64,000 bases of DNA from JAWKNZ01 sp041391425. GTDB taxonomy: Bacteria > Bdellovibrionota_B > Oligoflexia > Oligoflexales > JAWKNZ01. Each line of letters starts with the position of its first letter. Position 1 is the stretch's first letter. The notes below the pieces were generated by a model. The model saw nothing but the letters and a program-made list of their open reading frames with translations, made no database searches and was not told the DNA's origin. Below, one piece after another: positions 27,912-37,387 of this stretch. The stretch is from contig JAWKNZ010000005.1 in assembly GCA_041391425.1 (NCBI GenBank), positions 248,001-312,000 on the forward strand. Reading direction: 5' to 3'. A program made the translations under genes and the position numbers.

Positions 27912-28052
27912 AACAAAGGGCTCCGATCAAATAAAATTATATAAAATTCCATTGAGTTAGGTTCACTCAATTGATCGGCAGCAATTACTAAAGCTTGAGA
28001 ATAAAGCTCGACGCATAGCTAGAATTTAGATGCAACACACTAAAATACTTAA

Positions 28053-29986
28053 TTAATCCACAAGTTGGCGAAGATACGGGTATGCACTCAAGTATTTTTG
28101 CAATGAATCCAAAATATATTGCCCCTGACGCTCATCTACCAACTTAGATTTTTGTGCTAAGCCAACTTGCTTTGTGAAGCTTTCTCTAATCTCATCAATA
28201 TCATAATTCCGACAAGCTAATAACTCGTCAATTGGATCACCTTTGGTAACTTTATCAATTTTCCAAATTCCGTCCTTGTCAATAGAAGCCTCTACCTCAT
28301 TTATAGCACCAAATAAGTTATGCTCGTTTGCAAGACTTTCTTGATATGCACCTACTAGAAAAAAGCCAATCAGATATGGCTGACCAGGAATAGTTGAATG
28401 CAAATCCAACAAAGATTTATCCGTTGTACTATCGACAAAATGTTCGATACAACCATCGGAGTCACAAGTAATGTCTACAATAGTTGCTTTATGAGATGGT
28501 TTTTCATCATGCCTAGAAAGAGGTATCACTGGAAATAATTGGTCGATAGACCATGCGTCAGGAATTGACTGAAAGATAGAAAAATTTGCAAGATACTTGC
28601 TAACTTTCAATTTTTGCAACGCTTCAAACTCATCGGGCAGTTTGCGCTCGAAAGATGAAAAAAACAAAGCTTTACGACAAATCCGATGGAAAAGCTCTTC
28701 TGCCGCAGCTCGTTCACGAAGAGTCACATAACCTAGATTAAATAACGTAAACAGTTCATCATGGTATTCGATGGCATCATGATAAAACTCCACATAATTT
28801 TTTTTGCTTATATGCTCTAAAATATAATCTAACTCTTTTATGCTTTTATGCACTTCGTCTCATCATCTAATTGATAAGACTCAGCAGTAAATTGCGTTCC
28901 TTCCTCTCCTTGTACTTCACGGATATCAGCTACGACTACAGAGTGATATGCAGCAATCACTCTCCCTGATTCCGTTATAATATTAGGATGTTCAACATTT
29001 TCGCTATTACAAACCTCACCAATTACATAAACAGCGTCATTGGCGAATTCCTGCATTGTATAATTCGCACTTGACTGCGCCGAGGTCTTACTACCATCAT
29101 AATCAACCCCAACGCCTCCACCTATATTAAGATGCTTTGGAGAAAAACCCATTTTTATTACTTTTGTATATACCCTTGCAGCTTCTTTTAGCGCATTTTT
29201 GAAACGTTTGATTGCCGTCACCTGAGATCCAATATGGAAATGCAGCATCGTCAATTTCGACTGCAAGTTTGCTTTTTCTAAGATTTTAAGCGCCTGTATA
29301 AGCTCGATGGTGGTAAGTCCAAACTTCGAAGTTTCCCCAGAAGATCGCTCCCACTTACCCGATCCTTTACTATACAAGCGAGCTCTGATGCCAATTTCTG
29401 GACATTTAGCAAAGCTAACTTTATTTTCTTTCATATACTTGATAACCAGCTCTAGCTCATCAGGGCCTTCAACAACCAAAATGACATTACGGCCTAGATT
29501 CGATGCAATAAAAGCAATCTCAATAAACTCCCCATCCTTAAAGCCGTTACAGACAAGCAAGGAATCTTCAGACATTGGATAACTCAAAGCAGCGATAAAT
29601 TCCGTCTTACTGCCGACCTCCAAGCCCCAATCCATTTTATACCCACGCGAAACAACCGCATCAATGAATTCACGCCTTTGATTTACCTTAAATGGAAAAA
29701 CACCAAAATGACGTCCACCATAATTATATTCCCAAATAGCTTCAGTAAAAGCTTTATGCATTCTCTCTAGTTGAGCCTGAATGATCTGAGGAAAACGAAG
29801 GATAAGCGGGGTCCTAATATCTTGCTTACCTGCCTCTTCCACTAATTCAGACAATCTAATCGATTTATAATCCTCGCCCGTTGGATGACAAACCACATAA
29901 CCTGCGTCGTCAATACCAAAATAACTAGCTCCCCACGCTTCGATTCCTGAAAGTTCACGCGATTCTTGAATTTGCTTAATATTCAT
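28053..29986 (-). pseudogene. speA: Biosynthetic arginine decarboxylase, broken by 8-bp duplication
   Basis: SpeA converts arginine to agmatine (PLP-dependent, polyamine route). The 5' frame (29986-28838) has the PLP Lys in FGVFPFKVNQRREF, the HFHIGSQ block and GGGVGVDYDGS. The 3' frame (to 28053) has the end of the enzyme (GAYQESLANEHNLFG). Between them the exact 8-mer TTTTATGC is repeated in tandem (plus strand 28836-28843 and 28844-28851). Removing one copy restores a continuous family-length frame of about 640 residues (..DETKCIKELDYILEHI..). ATG 29986 has AGGG upstream. The first fragment lacks the C-terminal domain, so activity is unlikely. Confidence 0.92.
28836..28851. repeat. Tandem 8-bp duplication that breaks speA
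   Basis: TTTTATGC occurs twice without spacer. The 8-base gain is the exact shift between the two speA frames. Confidence 0.9.
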
Positions 29987-30723
29987 CTATGACCCTGCTG
30001 CATTGGTGAGACAATCACTCTATTATAATTTAGTCGCTGCCAAATAGTTGGCAGTTCACACCTAATATACAGAGATCCACTACCTAAAAACTATGAAAAA
30101 ATAAAGCGTTATTTATCACCACTGGGTTTTTTTAGCTAGAATAGACGTAACAAATGCAGAAAAAATAAAGCCGCAGCTCCATTGAACATCCATATTTCGA
30201 CAGACAAATGGTCTGAGTTACACTTCACCCTAAATCATTATAAGTTTTTGATTTTCCAAAATTTATGGCTAAACAAAATGAATTTTTAGCATTGAATCCT
30301 TAACCTTTAACGACTAAAGTTCTCTCTTAATTGCCTGACAAAATAAATATCCAAAGGCAGCATTCGTATTTTCACTTTGTCATTGTCAGCTAATTACGAT
30401 AGATATAAGGGTCGTCTGTATGTGGCAATATTATAATTTTCTAAATAAATTTAGTTAATTAAACTATTTCCTACTGCTAATACAACGCGTAGATATCTAT
30501 ATTGGTATGGCAGTACAAAGCAGCAAGACACAGGCGCTTATTAAGGGGGAGCAAAACCTATCAGATTAAGGCTTGCCTAAAAAAAATGAGGAGATAGTAC
30601 CTTTAGTACAGCGACGAATGTTTTTTAAGCGTAACGCCGTATGATAGGTTTGCTCCCTTTATATGCAATACACCAATCCTCAAACAAGCCTACAGGTCGA
30701 AATAAATATCTGTAGGCACAAAA
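29987..30723. other. 737-base intergenic region upstream of speA and rsmD
   Basis: Divergent region with an AT-rich middle. It contains a perfect 7-bp inverted repeat, CTGCCAA-ATAG-TTGGCAG, at 30037-30054, about 50 bases upstream of the speA start and next to a TATAAT-like sequence at 30022-30027, which may be an operator or an mRNA hairpin. Palindromic repeat copy 2 occupies 30543-30660. No gene was recognised. Confidence 0.5.
30543..30660. repeat. Palindromic intergenic repeat, copy 2
   Basis: Ends AAGGGGGAGCAAAACCTATC and GATAGGTTTGCTCCCTTT pair almost perfectly; the interior is also nearly palindromic (GGCTTGCCTAAAAAAAAT with ATGTTTTTTAAGCGTAACGC) around GTACCTTTAGTAC. It aligns with the reverse complement of the copy at 20650-20753. 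It sits 64 bases upstream of rsmD. Confidence 0.75.
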
Positions 30724-31314
30724 ATGAAAGAAAATATTATTATGATCCTAAATTCTGGCTGGTGCAAGGGGATGAAAATTAAAACCCCCAAAGGATCTAT
30801 AACCAGGCCTACTGGAGCAAAAATTAGAGAAGCATTTATCGACATTCTTCAAATCGAAATTCGAGGCGCGATTTTTTTGGATCTTTTTTCTGGAACAGGG
30901 GCTGTCGGTTTGTCTGCTATCAGTCGTGGCGCCAAGGGCTGCCTGTTTGTCGAAAGTGACCCACATGCATACAAGGCTTTACGAGAAAATTTACAAGAAG
31001 CCTCTAGAAGAGCCGAAAAACAAGAAATCCTTTGCCAACCATTGTCAGCTATTAACAAACAGGTTTCAAAAAGCTGGCTCGATATAAAGAAGCATACTCC
31101 AATCGATATTGTCTGGGCAGATCCACCCTACGAACAAGCTGAGCAATGGGTCTCAGATTCAGTTAAGGATTTATCGCAGATTATAACAAACGGCGGATTT
31201 TTTGCTTTAGAATGCTCAAAAGAAAGTAATATAGTTTTAAGTGAAAATGAATGGTTGCTTAAAAAAGAACGTGCGTTTGGAAAGTCCAAATTACTTATTT
31301 GGCAAAAGCTATAG
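30724..31314 (+). CDS. rsmD: 16S rRNA (guanine966-N2)-methyltransferase RsmD
   Basis: 196 residues. The SAM site FLDLFSGTGAVGLSAISRGA, ESDPHAYKALREN and the N6/N2-type catalytic motif WADPPYE identify RsmD, which methylates G966 of 16S rRNA. The family typically begins close to the glycine-rich NSGWCKGMKIKTPKG, so ATG 30742 (six codons in) is an alternative start; neither has a strong ribosome site. coaD follows 70 bases later, a common pairing in bacteria. Confidence 0.93.
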   Translation: MKENIIMILNSGWCKGMKIKTPKGSITRPTGAKIREAFIDILQIEIRGAIFLDLFSGTGAVGLSAISRGAKGCLFVESDPHAYKALRENLQEASRRAEKQEILCQPLSAINKQVSKSWLDIKKHTPIDIVWADPPYEQAEQWVSDSVKDLSQIITNGGFFALECSKESNIVLSENEWLLKKERAFGKSKLLIWQKL

Positions 31315-31384
31315 CAGTAGCTTTGGCAACACCAAGCCTCATATAAACACCATAGGCAAACCTCGATAGAATAGGGATAATTTA

Positions 31385-31873
31385 ATGGCTGATATAGAAA
31401 AAATAGCCTTATACCCAGGCACATTCGACCCTATCACATTGGGACATTATGATGTTATTGAGCGCGCAAGCAGATTATTTGACCAAGTTGTAGTTGCCAT
31501 CGGTCTTAATACAAACAAAGAACCTTTTTTTAACGATGAAGAACGTATTGATATGATTGAGGAAGTCTGTAAAGACTTAGCTAATGTCCGGACCGGAACA
31601 TTCACTGGCCTTGCTGTCGATTATGCCCAGTCAATAAACGCTATAGCTATAGTAAGAGGATTACGTACAGAAGCAGACTTTATGTATGAAATGCAAATGG
31701 CTATGATGAATAGAACTTTGAAAAAAGAGCTAGAAACGGTTTTTATACCAACTCGTCAAGACCTCAGCCATGTTTCATCCAGCCTAGTTAAAGAAGTTTG
31801 CCATCTCGGAGGAAACGTAAACAAACTAGTACCCAACCCAGTCGCGGCAAAACTAAAAAATAAGTATCGTTAA
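31385..31873 (+). CDS. coaD: Phosphopantetheine adenylyltransferase
   Basis: 162 residues, the usual length. The nucleotidyltransferase motif is YPGTFDPITLGHYDVIERA (HxGH-type TxGH), followed by AIVRGLRTEADFMYEMQMA and the ISSS-like VSSSLVKEV block (family ISSTxVR). It makes dephospho-CoA from 4'-phosphopantetheine and ATP, the fourth step of CoA synthesis. AGGGATAATTTA precedes the ATG. Its TAA directly abuts the next ATG. Confidence 0.96.
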   Translation: MADIEKIALYPGTFDPITLGHYDVIERASRLFDQVVVAIGLNTNKEPFFNDEERIDMIEEVCKDLANVRTGTFTGLAVDYAQSINAIAIVRGLRTEADFMYEMQMAMMNRTLKKELETVFIPTRQDLSHVSSSLVKEVCHLGGNVNKLVPNPVAAKLKNKYR

Positions 31874-34471
31874 ATGATGTGGTCAAAAAATTATCTTACC
31901 TGCTCAATAAGTATATTTTCTTATAAGAATCTATTTCTTTTATCCAAGCGAACGCTTTTATTTTTGTTAAGCCTTGCTTTTTTCCCACTACAAGTTTTTC
32001 CTTCAACAGCAGAAAATAACTCTTTTAAAATAATAAAACATTCGAAATTACAATTTACTCTATATCAAGAAGATACCGTAAAATTACAAATTATAGCGAA
32101 CGGCTCTAATTTAAAGTATCTATGGAAAAAAAATGGAGAGGTAATTTGCCAAGACAACGCATGCACCTTTGATTCATCAAAATGGTCTGTAGGAACACAC
32201 TTTATCGATGCCCAAGTTTTTAATGAATACGGACATGCATACCTGCCATATATCATAAATATTATCAAAAATCCCATAAGCACTCCGCAAAAAGAGTTAG
32301 ATCCTCCATTGGTATTATCTAGAAACAAGATTAAGTATTCATATTATGACAAACTATTTATCAAGACAGTAACTAATGGCGGCTTTGTCAAAAGAAAAGG
32401 TACGACTAGATTGATTGATCTCATTACACCGATTATGGGAAACAGCCAAATTTGGACTGATAAAGCTGGAATTATACAAATTGCTACACAAGAAAGCGAA
32501 GAACACTACCTGCTCCCTTCAACTACTATCGCTATTGAAAAACAAGATAATTCAGATCAGTATTCGATTCATTTTAAAAAAGGCATACTCCGCACAAGGC
32601 AAATTAAGGAAGCAGAGCCAAAATGGAACATTCTAATAGCAAACCACTTGCAGATAACCGGTGACCAAAAATCTGATTTTATTGTGCAATACAATCCAAA
32701 ATCTAAGTCTTTATTTCTTATCCAACTACGTGGCAAAACGACAATTTCGAATAAAACATCAGACCATATAAACAGCGAACAAAAATCAGATAATAATAAA
32801 AAAAATTTTTCATTAGCCGTGATAGCCGGAGAAACTTTAAGACTAACTAAAGAAAACATTAAAACTTTAAATAATACAATAAAATCAAATTTTAATGCTG
32901 ATATACCTATTATTGGATCTGTATCAAATTTAGAAAAAACAAGCGATATTATTGCTATGACAACTCCTCAATATTATTTTCAAGATTTTTTATCCACAGC
33001 TGAAAAAGAAAACTCACCCTTTAAAAAGGCTAGCAAATATTCGTTACCAATAAAGCAAAATTTGATTAGCACTCCATTGACGACTATAGAGATGTCACTA
33101 CCGGCAGCAAAAAAATCATTAGAAGACAATGACTCATTACAAGCCTTATCTTTACTTGAAAAATTCAAAGAAAACGCGTTAAAAAATGCAGATGTAGCAA
33201 TGACAATTGCGATGGCATCAAAGAACATACTATTATTCGCACAAGCCAGATCATTCTTCGACCTTGCTATTAAACTAAACCCAAATGATCCTCTTCCTCA
33301 TTTTTCTAAGGGCAAAATGCTCGTAGCCCTAAAGCATTGCGAAGAGGCAATAAAACATTTGAATAACGCATATGATCTTCAATATACCGATCAGCAATCA
33401 GTATACTATTACTTAGGATTGTGCAATCAAGATCTAAGTAACAAGCACAAGGCATTTAGACAATTTACATATGGATTTTGGGATGAAAAAGATAATCAAA
33501 TAACCGAATTAAGCAAAAAGCAATTAGCACAATTAGAAAATAATTCTAAATTTGACATTTTACTTAAAACAAGTGGAATCTATAACGACAATATTTTAGC
33601 GGGTGACAAATCTATCATCAATAAAGACATCACCGCTGTCAACAAAGACTATGGCTACACTTTATCTGGGTTTATAAATTATTATCCACAAAAAAAATTG
33701 CCTACGAATAAAAATTTATCTTGGCATATAACCTACTTTCTAGATTCAAAGCAATATTCATCACCTTTGCTTCAATATATGAACCTGATAAATAACTACG
33801 TTGCGATGCCTCTGAGTTATAAAGTAGGTTACATTTATCCAGACAATATCAATAATGACATTATAAAGATCAGCCTTATCCCATTTATTCGCACTGATTT
33901 TTTGGCATTTAAGTCACATTTGAACACCTATGGTATACAAAATCGAGTAGAAATCCTCAGCCTTTGGGGCACTCCTGCAATTACTTACGAATCAAGCTGG
34001 AGAATAGATCCATATCCCAACGGTGACAATATTTATGATAGCACCCTAGATGAAACAGCAGCACCAACTGACCGGAGCAATAAATTCGGTGCATTTTTTC
34101 TTGATTTAAATATAGCAAACTTGCACAAGATAGATATTTGGTTGCATATTGCATCAGGCGTAACTTCGTTCAAAGCACTGCAATCAGGAGAAAATTCTTT
34201 TGTGCATACTCGTTACCAAGGAAGTCTATTATACAATAGGAATTTGCGAGCAAGGTTCAATACAAGTTTCTCATTTTTAAGTAAAAAATTTTACAATGCA
34301 GAAGATCTAAGATCAGATAGCAAATGGTCACTATCTTCATCTTTCGAATGGTATTACTTCCCAGAAATATCTCAATTTGTCGTATTACAAATAGAAAATC
34401 AGAATTCAACCAGATCACAATACACATTCAAGCGCAATCAAGCATCCATTGGATTCAACTTCAAATTATAA
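31874..34471 (+). CDS. FecR-like/TPR/outer-membrane-barrel-like protein
   Basis: 865 residues. A long signal region ends near residue 43 (LLFLLSLAFFPLQVFPSTA). Residues about 45-135 look like an Ig-type or LysM-free surface domain; about 155-330 are FecR-like (KTVTNGGFVKRKGTTRLIDL; LAVIAGETLRLTKENI); about 425-520 hold TPR repeats (ARSFFDLAIKLNPNDPLPHF). From about 550 alternating aromatic strands end in QASIGFNFKL, as in outer-membrane barrels. I infer a surface-exposed secretion or adhesion accessory. It abuts coaD (TAA ATG) without its own good ribosome site and is upstream of the Tad-like genes. Confidence 0.6.
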   Translation: MMWSKNYLTCSISIFSYKNLFLLSKRTLLFLLSLAFFPLQVFPSTAENNSFKIIKHSKLQFTLYQEDTVKLQIIANGSNLKYLWKKNGEVICQDNACTFDSSKWSVGTHFIDAQVFNEYGHAYLPYIINIIKNPISTPQKELDPPLVLSRNKIKYSYYDKLFIKTVTNGGFVKRKGTTRLIDLITPIMGNSQIWTDKAGIIQIATQESEEHYLLPSTTIAIEKQDNSDQYSIHFKKGILRTRQIKEAEPKWNILIANHLQITGDQKSDFIVQYNPKSKSLFLIQLRGKTTISNKTSDHINSEQKSDNNKKNFSLAVIAGETLRLTKENIKTLNNTIKSNFNADIPIIGSVSNLEKTSDIIAMTTPQYYFQDFLSTAEKENSPFKKASKYSLPIKQNLISTPLTTIEMSLPAAKKSLEDNDSLQALSLLEKFKENALKNADVAMTIAMASKNILLFAQARSFFDLAIKLNPNDPLPHFSKGKMLVALKHCEEAIKHLNNAYDLQYTDQQSVYYYLGLCNQDLSNKHKAFRQFTYGFWDEKDNQITELSKKQLAQLENNSKFDILLKTSGIYNDNILAGDKSIINKDITAVNKDYGYTLSGFINYYPQKKLPTNKNLSWHITYFLDSKQYSSPLLQYMNLINNYVAMPLSYKVGYIYPDNINNDIIKISLIPFIRTDFLAFKSHLNTYGIQNRVEILSLWGTPAITYESSWRIDPYPNGDNIYDSTLDETAAPTDRSNKFGAFFLDLNIANLHKIDIWLHIASGVTSFKALQSGENSFVHTRYQGSLLYNRNLRARFNTSFSFLSKKFYNAEDLRSDSKWSLSSSFEWYYFPEISQFVVLQIENQNSTRSQYTFKRNQASIGFNFKL

Positions 34472-34779
34472 TCAGCGACTATTCTATATATTGTGATAAT
34501 TAACATCTATCATGACTATATTTTCCACTACCATTCATAGATAAAATAAGAGCAAGACGCCTCCCCTTAATAAGATCCTGAATTTTTTTGAATTACATGC
34601 ACCAATAGATTTTTCTCACATCTCCCTCGCATGACGAGACAGCATGAGACATATTTTAACTACTGCAACTATTGTTTAGTGAAATCAAATTCAGTCATTT
34701 TTGCAAGATGAATATGAAAAAGTTTTTAATAAAGATTAGGTTTAACTAACGAAAAAAAGAAAAAGAGAAAGATAATATC
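34472..34779. other. 308-base intergenic region
   Basis: AT-rich, with a short G+C-richer block at 34553-34568 and GCATGACGAGACAGCATGAG near 34630. A GA-rich tract (34752-34770) lies just before the TTG at 34780. No gene, terminator or repeat was recognised. Confidence 0.4.
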
Positions 34780-35187
34780 TTGACATCATTTCTATCCATA
34801 TTACCTATAATCCTCACCTATGTTATTGGAGTAGTTTCTATTGCAAATACGGCTAATAAATACGAAAGGAATATAATAGATTTTCAAAAAAGGTCCAAAG
34901 AAATGTTCATCGCACTTACATGTGGCCGCTTTGAAGCAATCGAAAAAAACTTGCATGCATCTGAAAATTGGATACTAGCCAATCACGAGGTAGATAATGA
35001 AGATCTTAACACAATTTTAAATAAAAAAAATAATATCATACTTTCCATACAATCAAAACAAAGAAGCCTTCTGCAAAGCTCTTGTGACGACTTCAGATTT
35101 TCTCGGTATAATTTCGAACTATATCAAGAAAATGCCAACAGCGATTCAAATCATTGGCCCAATTGGCTTAATAAACTCAAACTCTAA
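34780..35187 (+). CDS. Small membrane-anchored protein, Tad-pseudopilin-like position
   Basis: 135 residues with one N-terminal membrane segment (about 3-24, LSILPIILTYVIGVVSIANT) and a soluble region with two Cys (CGRFEA, SSCDDF). The architecture, one helix then an extracytoplasmic domain, is that of TadE/TadF/TadG-type pseudopilins, but the conserved Glu of pseudopilins is not obvious. The start is an inferred TTG. It is the first of four short plus-strand genes ending in a secretin. Confidence 0.5.
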   Translation: MTSFLSILPIILTYVIGVVSIANTANKYERNIIDFQKRSKEMFIALTCGRFEAIEKNLHASENWILANHEVDNEDLNTILNKKNNIILSIQSKQRSLLQSSCDDFRFSRYNFELYQENANSDSNHWPNWLNKLKL

Positions 35188-35198
35188 AGGACAACTCG

Positions 35199-35489
35199 AT
35201 GTTTCTGATCGGCTTTATATTTTTAATTACAACACTCAACCTGACTTTCCCCACAATGATATTTAAGAGTAATCCTTATAAGGATATACACTCCCCTATC
35301 AACAAATGTCCTAGCTATCTTCCTGATTATCTAAATGGAAGATATCCAAAATGCCTTCCACCGAGAATCGACTATTCATCACCTGGAAAATATAAGCATG
35401 TGGCACCACAGGCGATCTGCCTTTTAACAAACGATAAAAAATGGATATTCAATTACAGAGGAAGAAAACTACAATGCACTTATCACTAA
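35199..35489 (+). CDS. Small membrane-anchored protein before CpaB-like gene
   Basis: 96 residues. An N-terminal hydrophobic helix (LIGFIFLITTLNLTFPTMIF) is followed by a Pro- and Tyr-rich part with four Cys (INKCPSY, PKCLPP, QAICLL, LQCTYH). AAGGA is eight bases before ATG. It starts 11 bases after the preceding gene and overlaps the next by 16 bases, so the genes are one operon. No family was recognised; position suggests a Tad-like pseudopilin or accessory protein. Confidence 0.55.
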   Translation: MFLIGFIFLITTLNLTFPTMIFKSNPYKDIHSPINKCPSYLPDYLNGRYPKCLPPRIDYSSPGKYKHVAPQAICLLTNDKKWIFNYRGRKLQCTYH

Positions 35490-35920
35490 ATGGCTGGCCA
35501 CCTATAGCCTCTCATTGCGCATTTTTATTATTTGGTTTTATAGCGGCAAATATGACGCAAACCACAACACTATCACAAGAGAAAATATATGAGAAGAAAG
35601 TCTTAATTCCGGCCAACTCGGATCTTTTCAAAGACAAAGGTATACTCACAAACCCATCTAACCTCGGCAAGTTAGTTCTCCTAACTAAAACATTGACATA
35701 CGGCAAAAACAGTAAATGCACAGCTTTAGATAGGCCAATAGTTCTACTACAACAAAGTCCATTTCCTGCCGTTAATATGTCAACAAAGGACGCTAGCCAG
35801 TACCTACTATTGCTATTAAATAAAAAACCATTTGAGAAATTTCACCTTGAGCTAGGTAGTAAACAAAAAGATCTAAAAAAATGTGAAACCAGGGAGGAAA
35901 TCACATATGGATCGCCATAG
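35474..35920 (+). CDS. CpaB/RcpC-like pilus assembly protein (short)
   Basis: About 148 residues. N-terminal hydrophobic stretch (SHCAFLLFGFIAANM) and a segment VLIPANSDLFKDKGILTNPS followed by KLVLLTKTLTYGKN that resemble the SAF/RcpC region of CpaB, a periplasmic factor for the Tad secretin. It is about half the usual CpaB length, so the identification rests partly on context: the next gene is a CpaC-type secretin. Start ATG 35474 with GAGGAAGA upstream; the end overlaps the secretin start by 14 bases. Confidence 0.5.
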   Translation: MHLSLNGWPPIASHCAFLLFGFIAANMTQTTTLSQEKIYEKKVLIPANSDLFKDKGILTNPSNLGKLVLLTKTLTYGKNSKCTALDRPIVLLQQSPFPAVNMSTKDASQYLLLLLNKKPFEKFHLELGSKQKDLKKCETREEITYGSP

Positions 35921-37283
35921 TATTAAAGTCACATTGGAAAATCCTTATATACTAATCATACAACCTATTTATTTTAAGATTACAATTAGAACATGCATAT
36001 TCTGCATCTTCATAACCTCGCTTATTGCTATGCAAACCAAAGGATTTTCTTCACCTCCTTCTATTCAAAGGATAAATCTAGCAATAGGAGAGACCAAAGT
36101 AATACACACACCTCCCGGCGAAGGCATTAGCGTATCAAAAAAAGGCATTGCATTGATACAAAACATTTCATCTGGAAAATGGAAGCTGATAGGTCATCGA
36201 AAAGGGTTTGTAGTCATCGAAACCAGCACTGGCCTTGGTATATCTTATTTTGTTAATGTATATACACCAAACCATAAAAGGAATACATTTATCGAAAAAA
36301 ATCAAAAGATTTCTGCTCTCTGTGATTTATACAAATGTATCTTTCAAAATGGCAGTTTAAGTGGGTCCATTGACAACTACAAATATTATTTTACCCTTAG
36401 AAAAATTTGTGAAGAAGAAAGCCAATGCCAATTTAAGGCAACACTATCAAATCAGGCGATAAAAAAATTTCGATCCGAATTGGAAACACATCTTGGCCTA
36501 TATCACAAAATTCATATAAATGAAGAAGGATATACTTTAATCGAAATAATTTGCAGTCCGAAAGATCAACAAGAACAAATAAAAAACGTGAATACGATTG
36601 CAAAATTCATTGCTCCACAAGGAACTATAACACCAGTTTGTAAGCATAAAGACTTCATCAACAACTACACCCTTACGGCTAAAGCGATCATTCTCACGAG
36701 CTCAAAAGGAAACGAGTTGGGATTTTCCAACGATAAATCAATCCTACCTATTAATAAGCATATTTTTGCAAGCGATGGCTTTCTAACCGCCCATGCCCTA
36801 GCACAATCTAAATATGCAATCATAATAGGTGAGCCAAGTATAGTATTATTAGAAAATGAAGAAAGCACAACAAAAAGTGGAGGGGAGTTCCTCACATCAG
36901 GATTAACAACTAAAGAAGGGCAATCTCATTATGATTGGAAGCAGTATGGAATACACTTAAAGGCTAAAGTGCAAAATTTAAATGATAGCAATATCCTACT
37001 AATATATAAATTTTCTCTTAGCGCACCAAGTCATAAAGCTACAAATCACACATTACAACTAAGTGAAATATCTGGCACTGTAAAATTAATTGAAAAGAAA
37101 TCTACAATTGTAGGAGGAGTTAGTTTATTTAGCGATAATCAATTAACTTCCTTCACTCCAGTTTTTTCTTCTATACCAATTATAGGGCCCTTCTTTAAAC
37201 TTTTTACTAAAGAAAACTCTCTATCTAAATTGTATTTATTATTTAACATATCAAAAAATGCGGACTTAAATAAACCTAAGTAG
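35907..37283 (+). CDS. CpaC/RcpA-type secretin
   Basis: About 458 residues. After an N-terminal signal or anchor (about 30-48), the pilus-formation N-domain is seen as INLAIGETKVIHTPPGEGIS with WKLIGHRKGFVVIETSTG. The secretin domain lies in the C-terminal third: YDWKQYGIHLKAKVQNL, KSTIVGGVSLFSD and IPIIGPFFKLF, typical of the closing strands. It would form the outer-membrane ring of a Tad/Flp-like pilus or a related secretion system. ATG 35907 has GGGAGG nine bases upstream. The cluster lacks the ATPase, the TadB/C platform and a pilin in this window. Confidence 0.75.
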   Translation: MDRHSIKVTLENPYILIIQPIYFKITIRTCIFCIFITSLIAMQTKGFSSPPSIQRINLAIGETKVIHTPPGEGISVSKKGIALIQNISSGKWKLIGHRKGFVVIETSTGLGISYFVNVYTPNHKRNTFIEKNQKISALCDLYKCIFQNGSLSGSIDNYKYYFTLRKICEEESQCQFKATLSNQAIKKFRSELETHLGLYHKIHINEEGYTLIEIICSPKDQQEQIKNVNTIAKFIAPQGTITPVCKHKDFINNYTLTAKAIILTSSKGNELGFSNDKSILPINKHIFASDGFLTAHALAQSKYAIIIGEPSIVLLENEESTTKSGGEFLTSGLTTKEGQSHYDWKQYGIHLKAKVQNLNDSNILLIYKFSLSAPSHKATNHTLQLSEISGTVKLIEKKSTIVGGVSLFSDNQLTSFTPVFSSIPIIGPFFKLFTKENSLSKLYLLFNISKNADLNKPK

Positions 37284-37387
37284 GAAGTTGTAACAAGGCG
37301 ATCTTGGCAGCAGAAGAAGTTTAACTTACTGTTATAAAAAATGAGCATTTTATAACTTATAAAATACTCGCTTAGACAGTTGAACTC

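Noticed and set aside
28836..28851. Programmed frameshift in speA
   Set aside because: The shift is explained by an 8-bp tandem duplication; no slippery heptamer and hairpin.
34780..34811. Promoter TTGACA/TATAAT at 34780-34811
   Set aside because: Spacing of 20 bases is too long for a good sigma-70 promoter and it overlaps the assumed coding start.
31874..37283. A complete Tad or type II secretion locus
   Set aside because: Only a secretin and small proteins are recognised; no ATPase, platform or pilin in the window.
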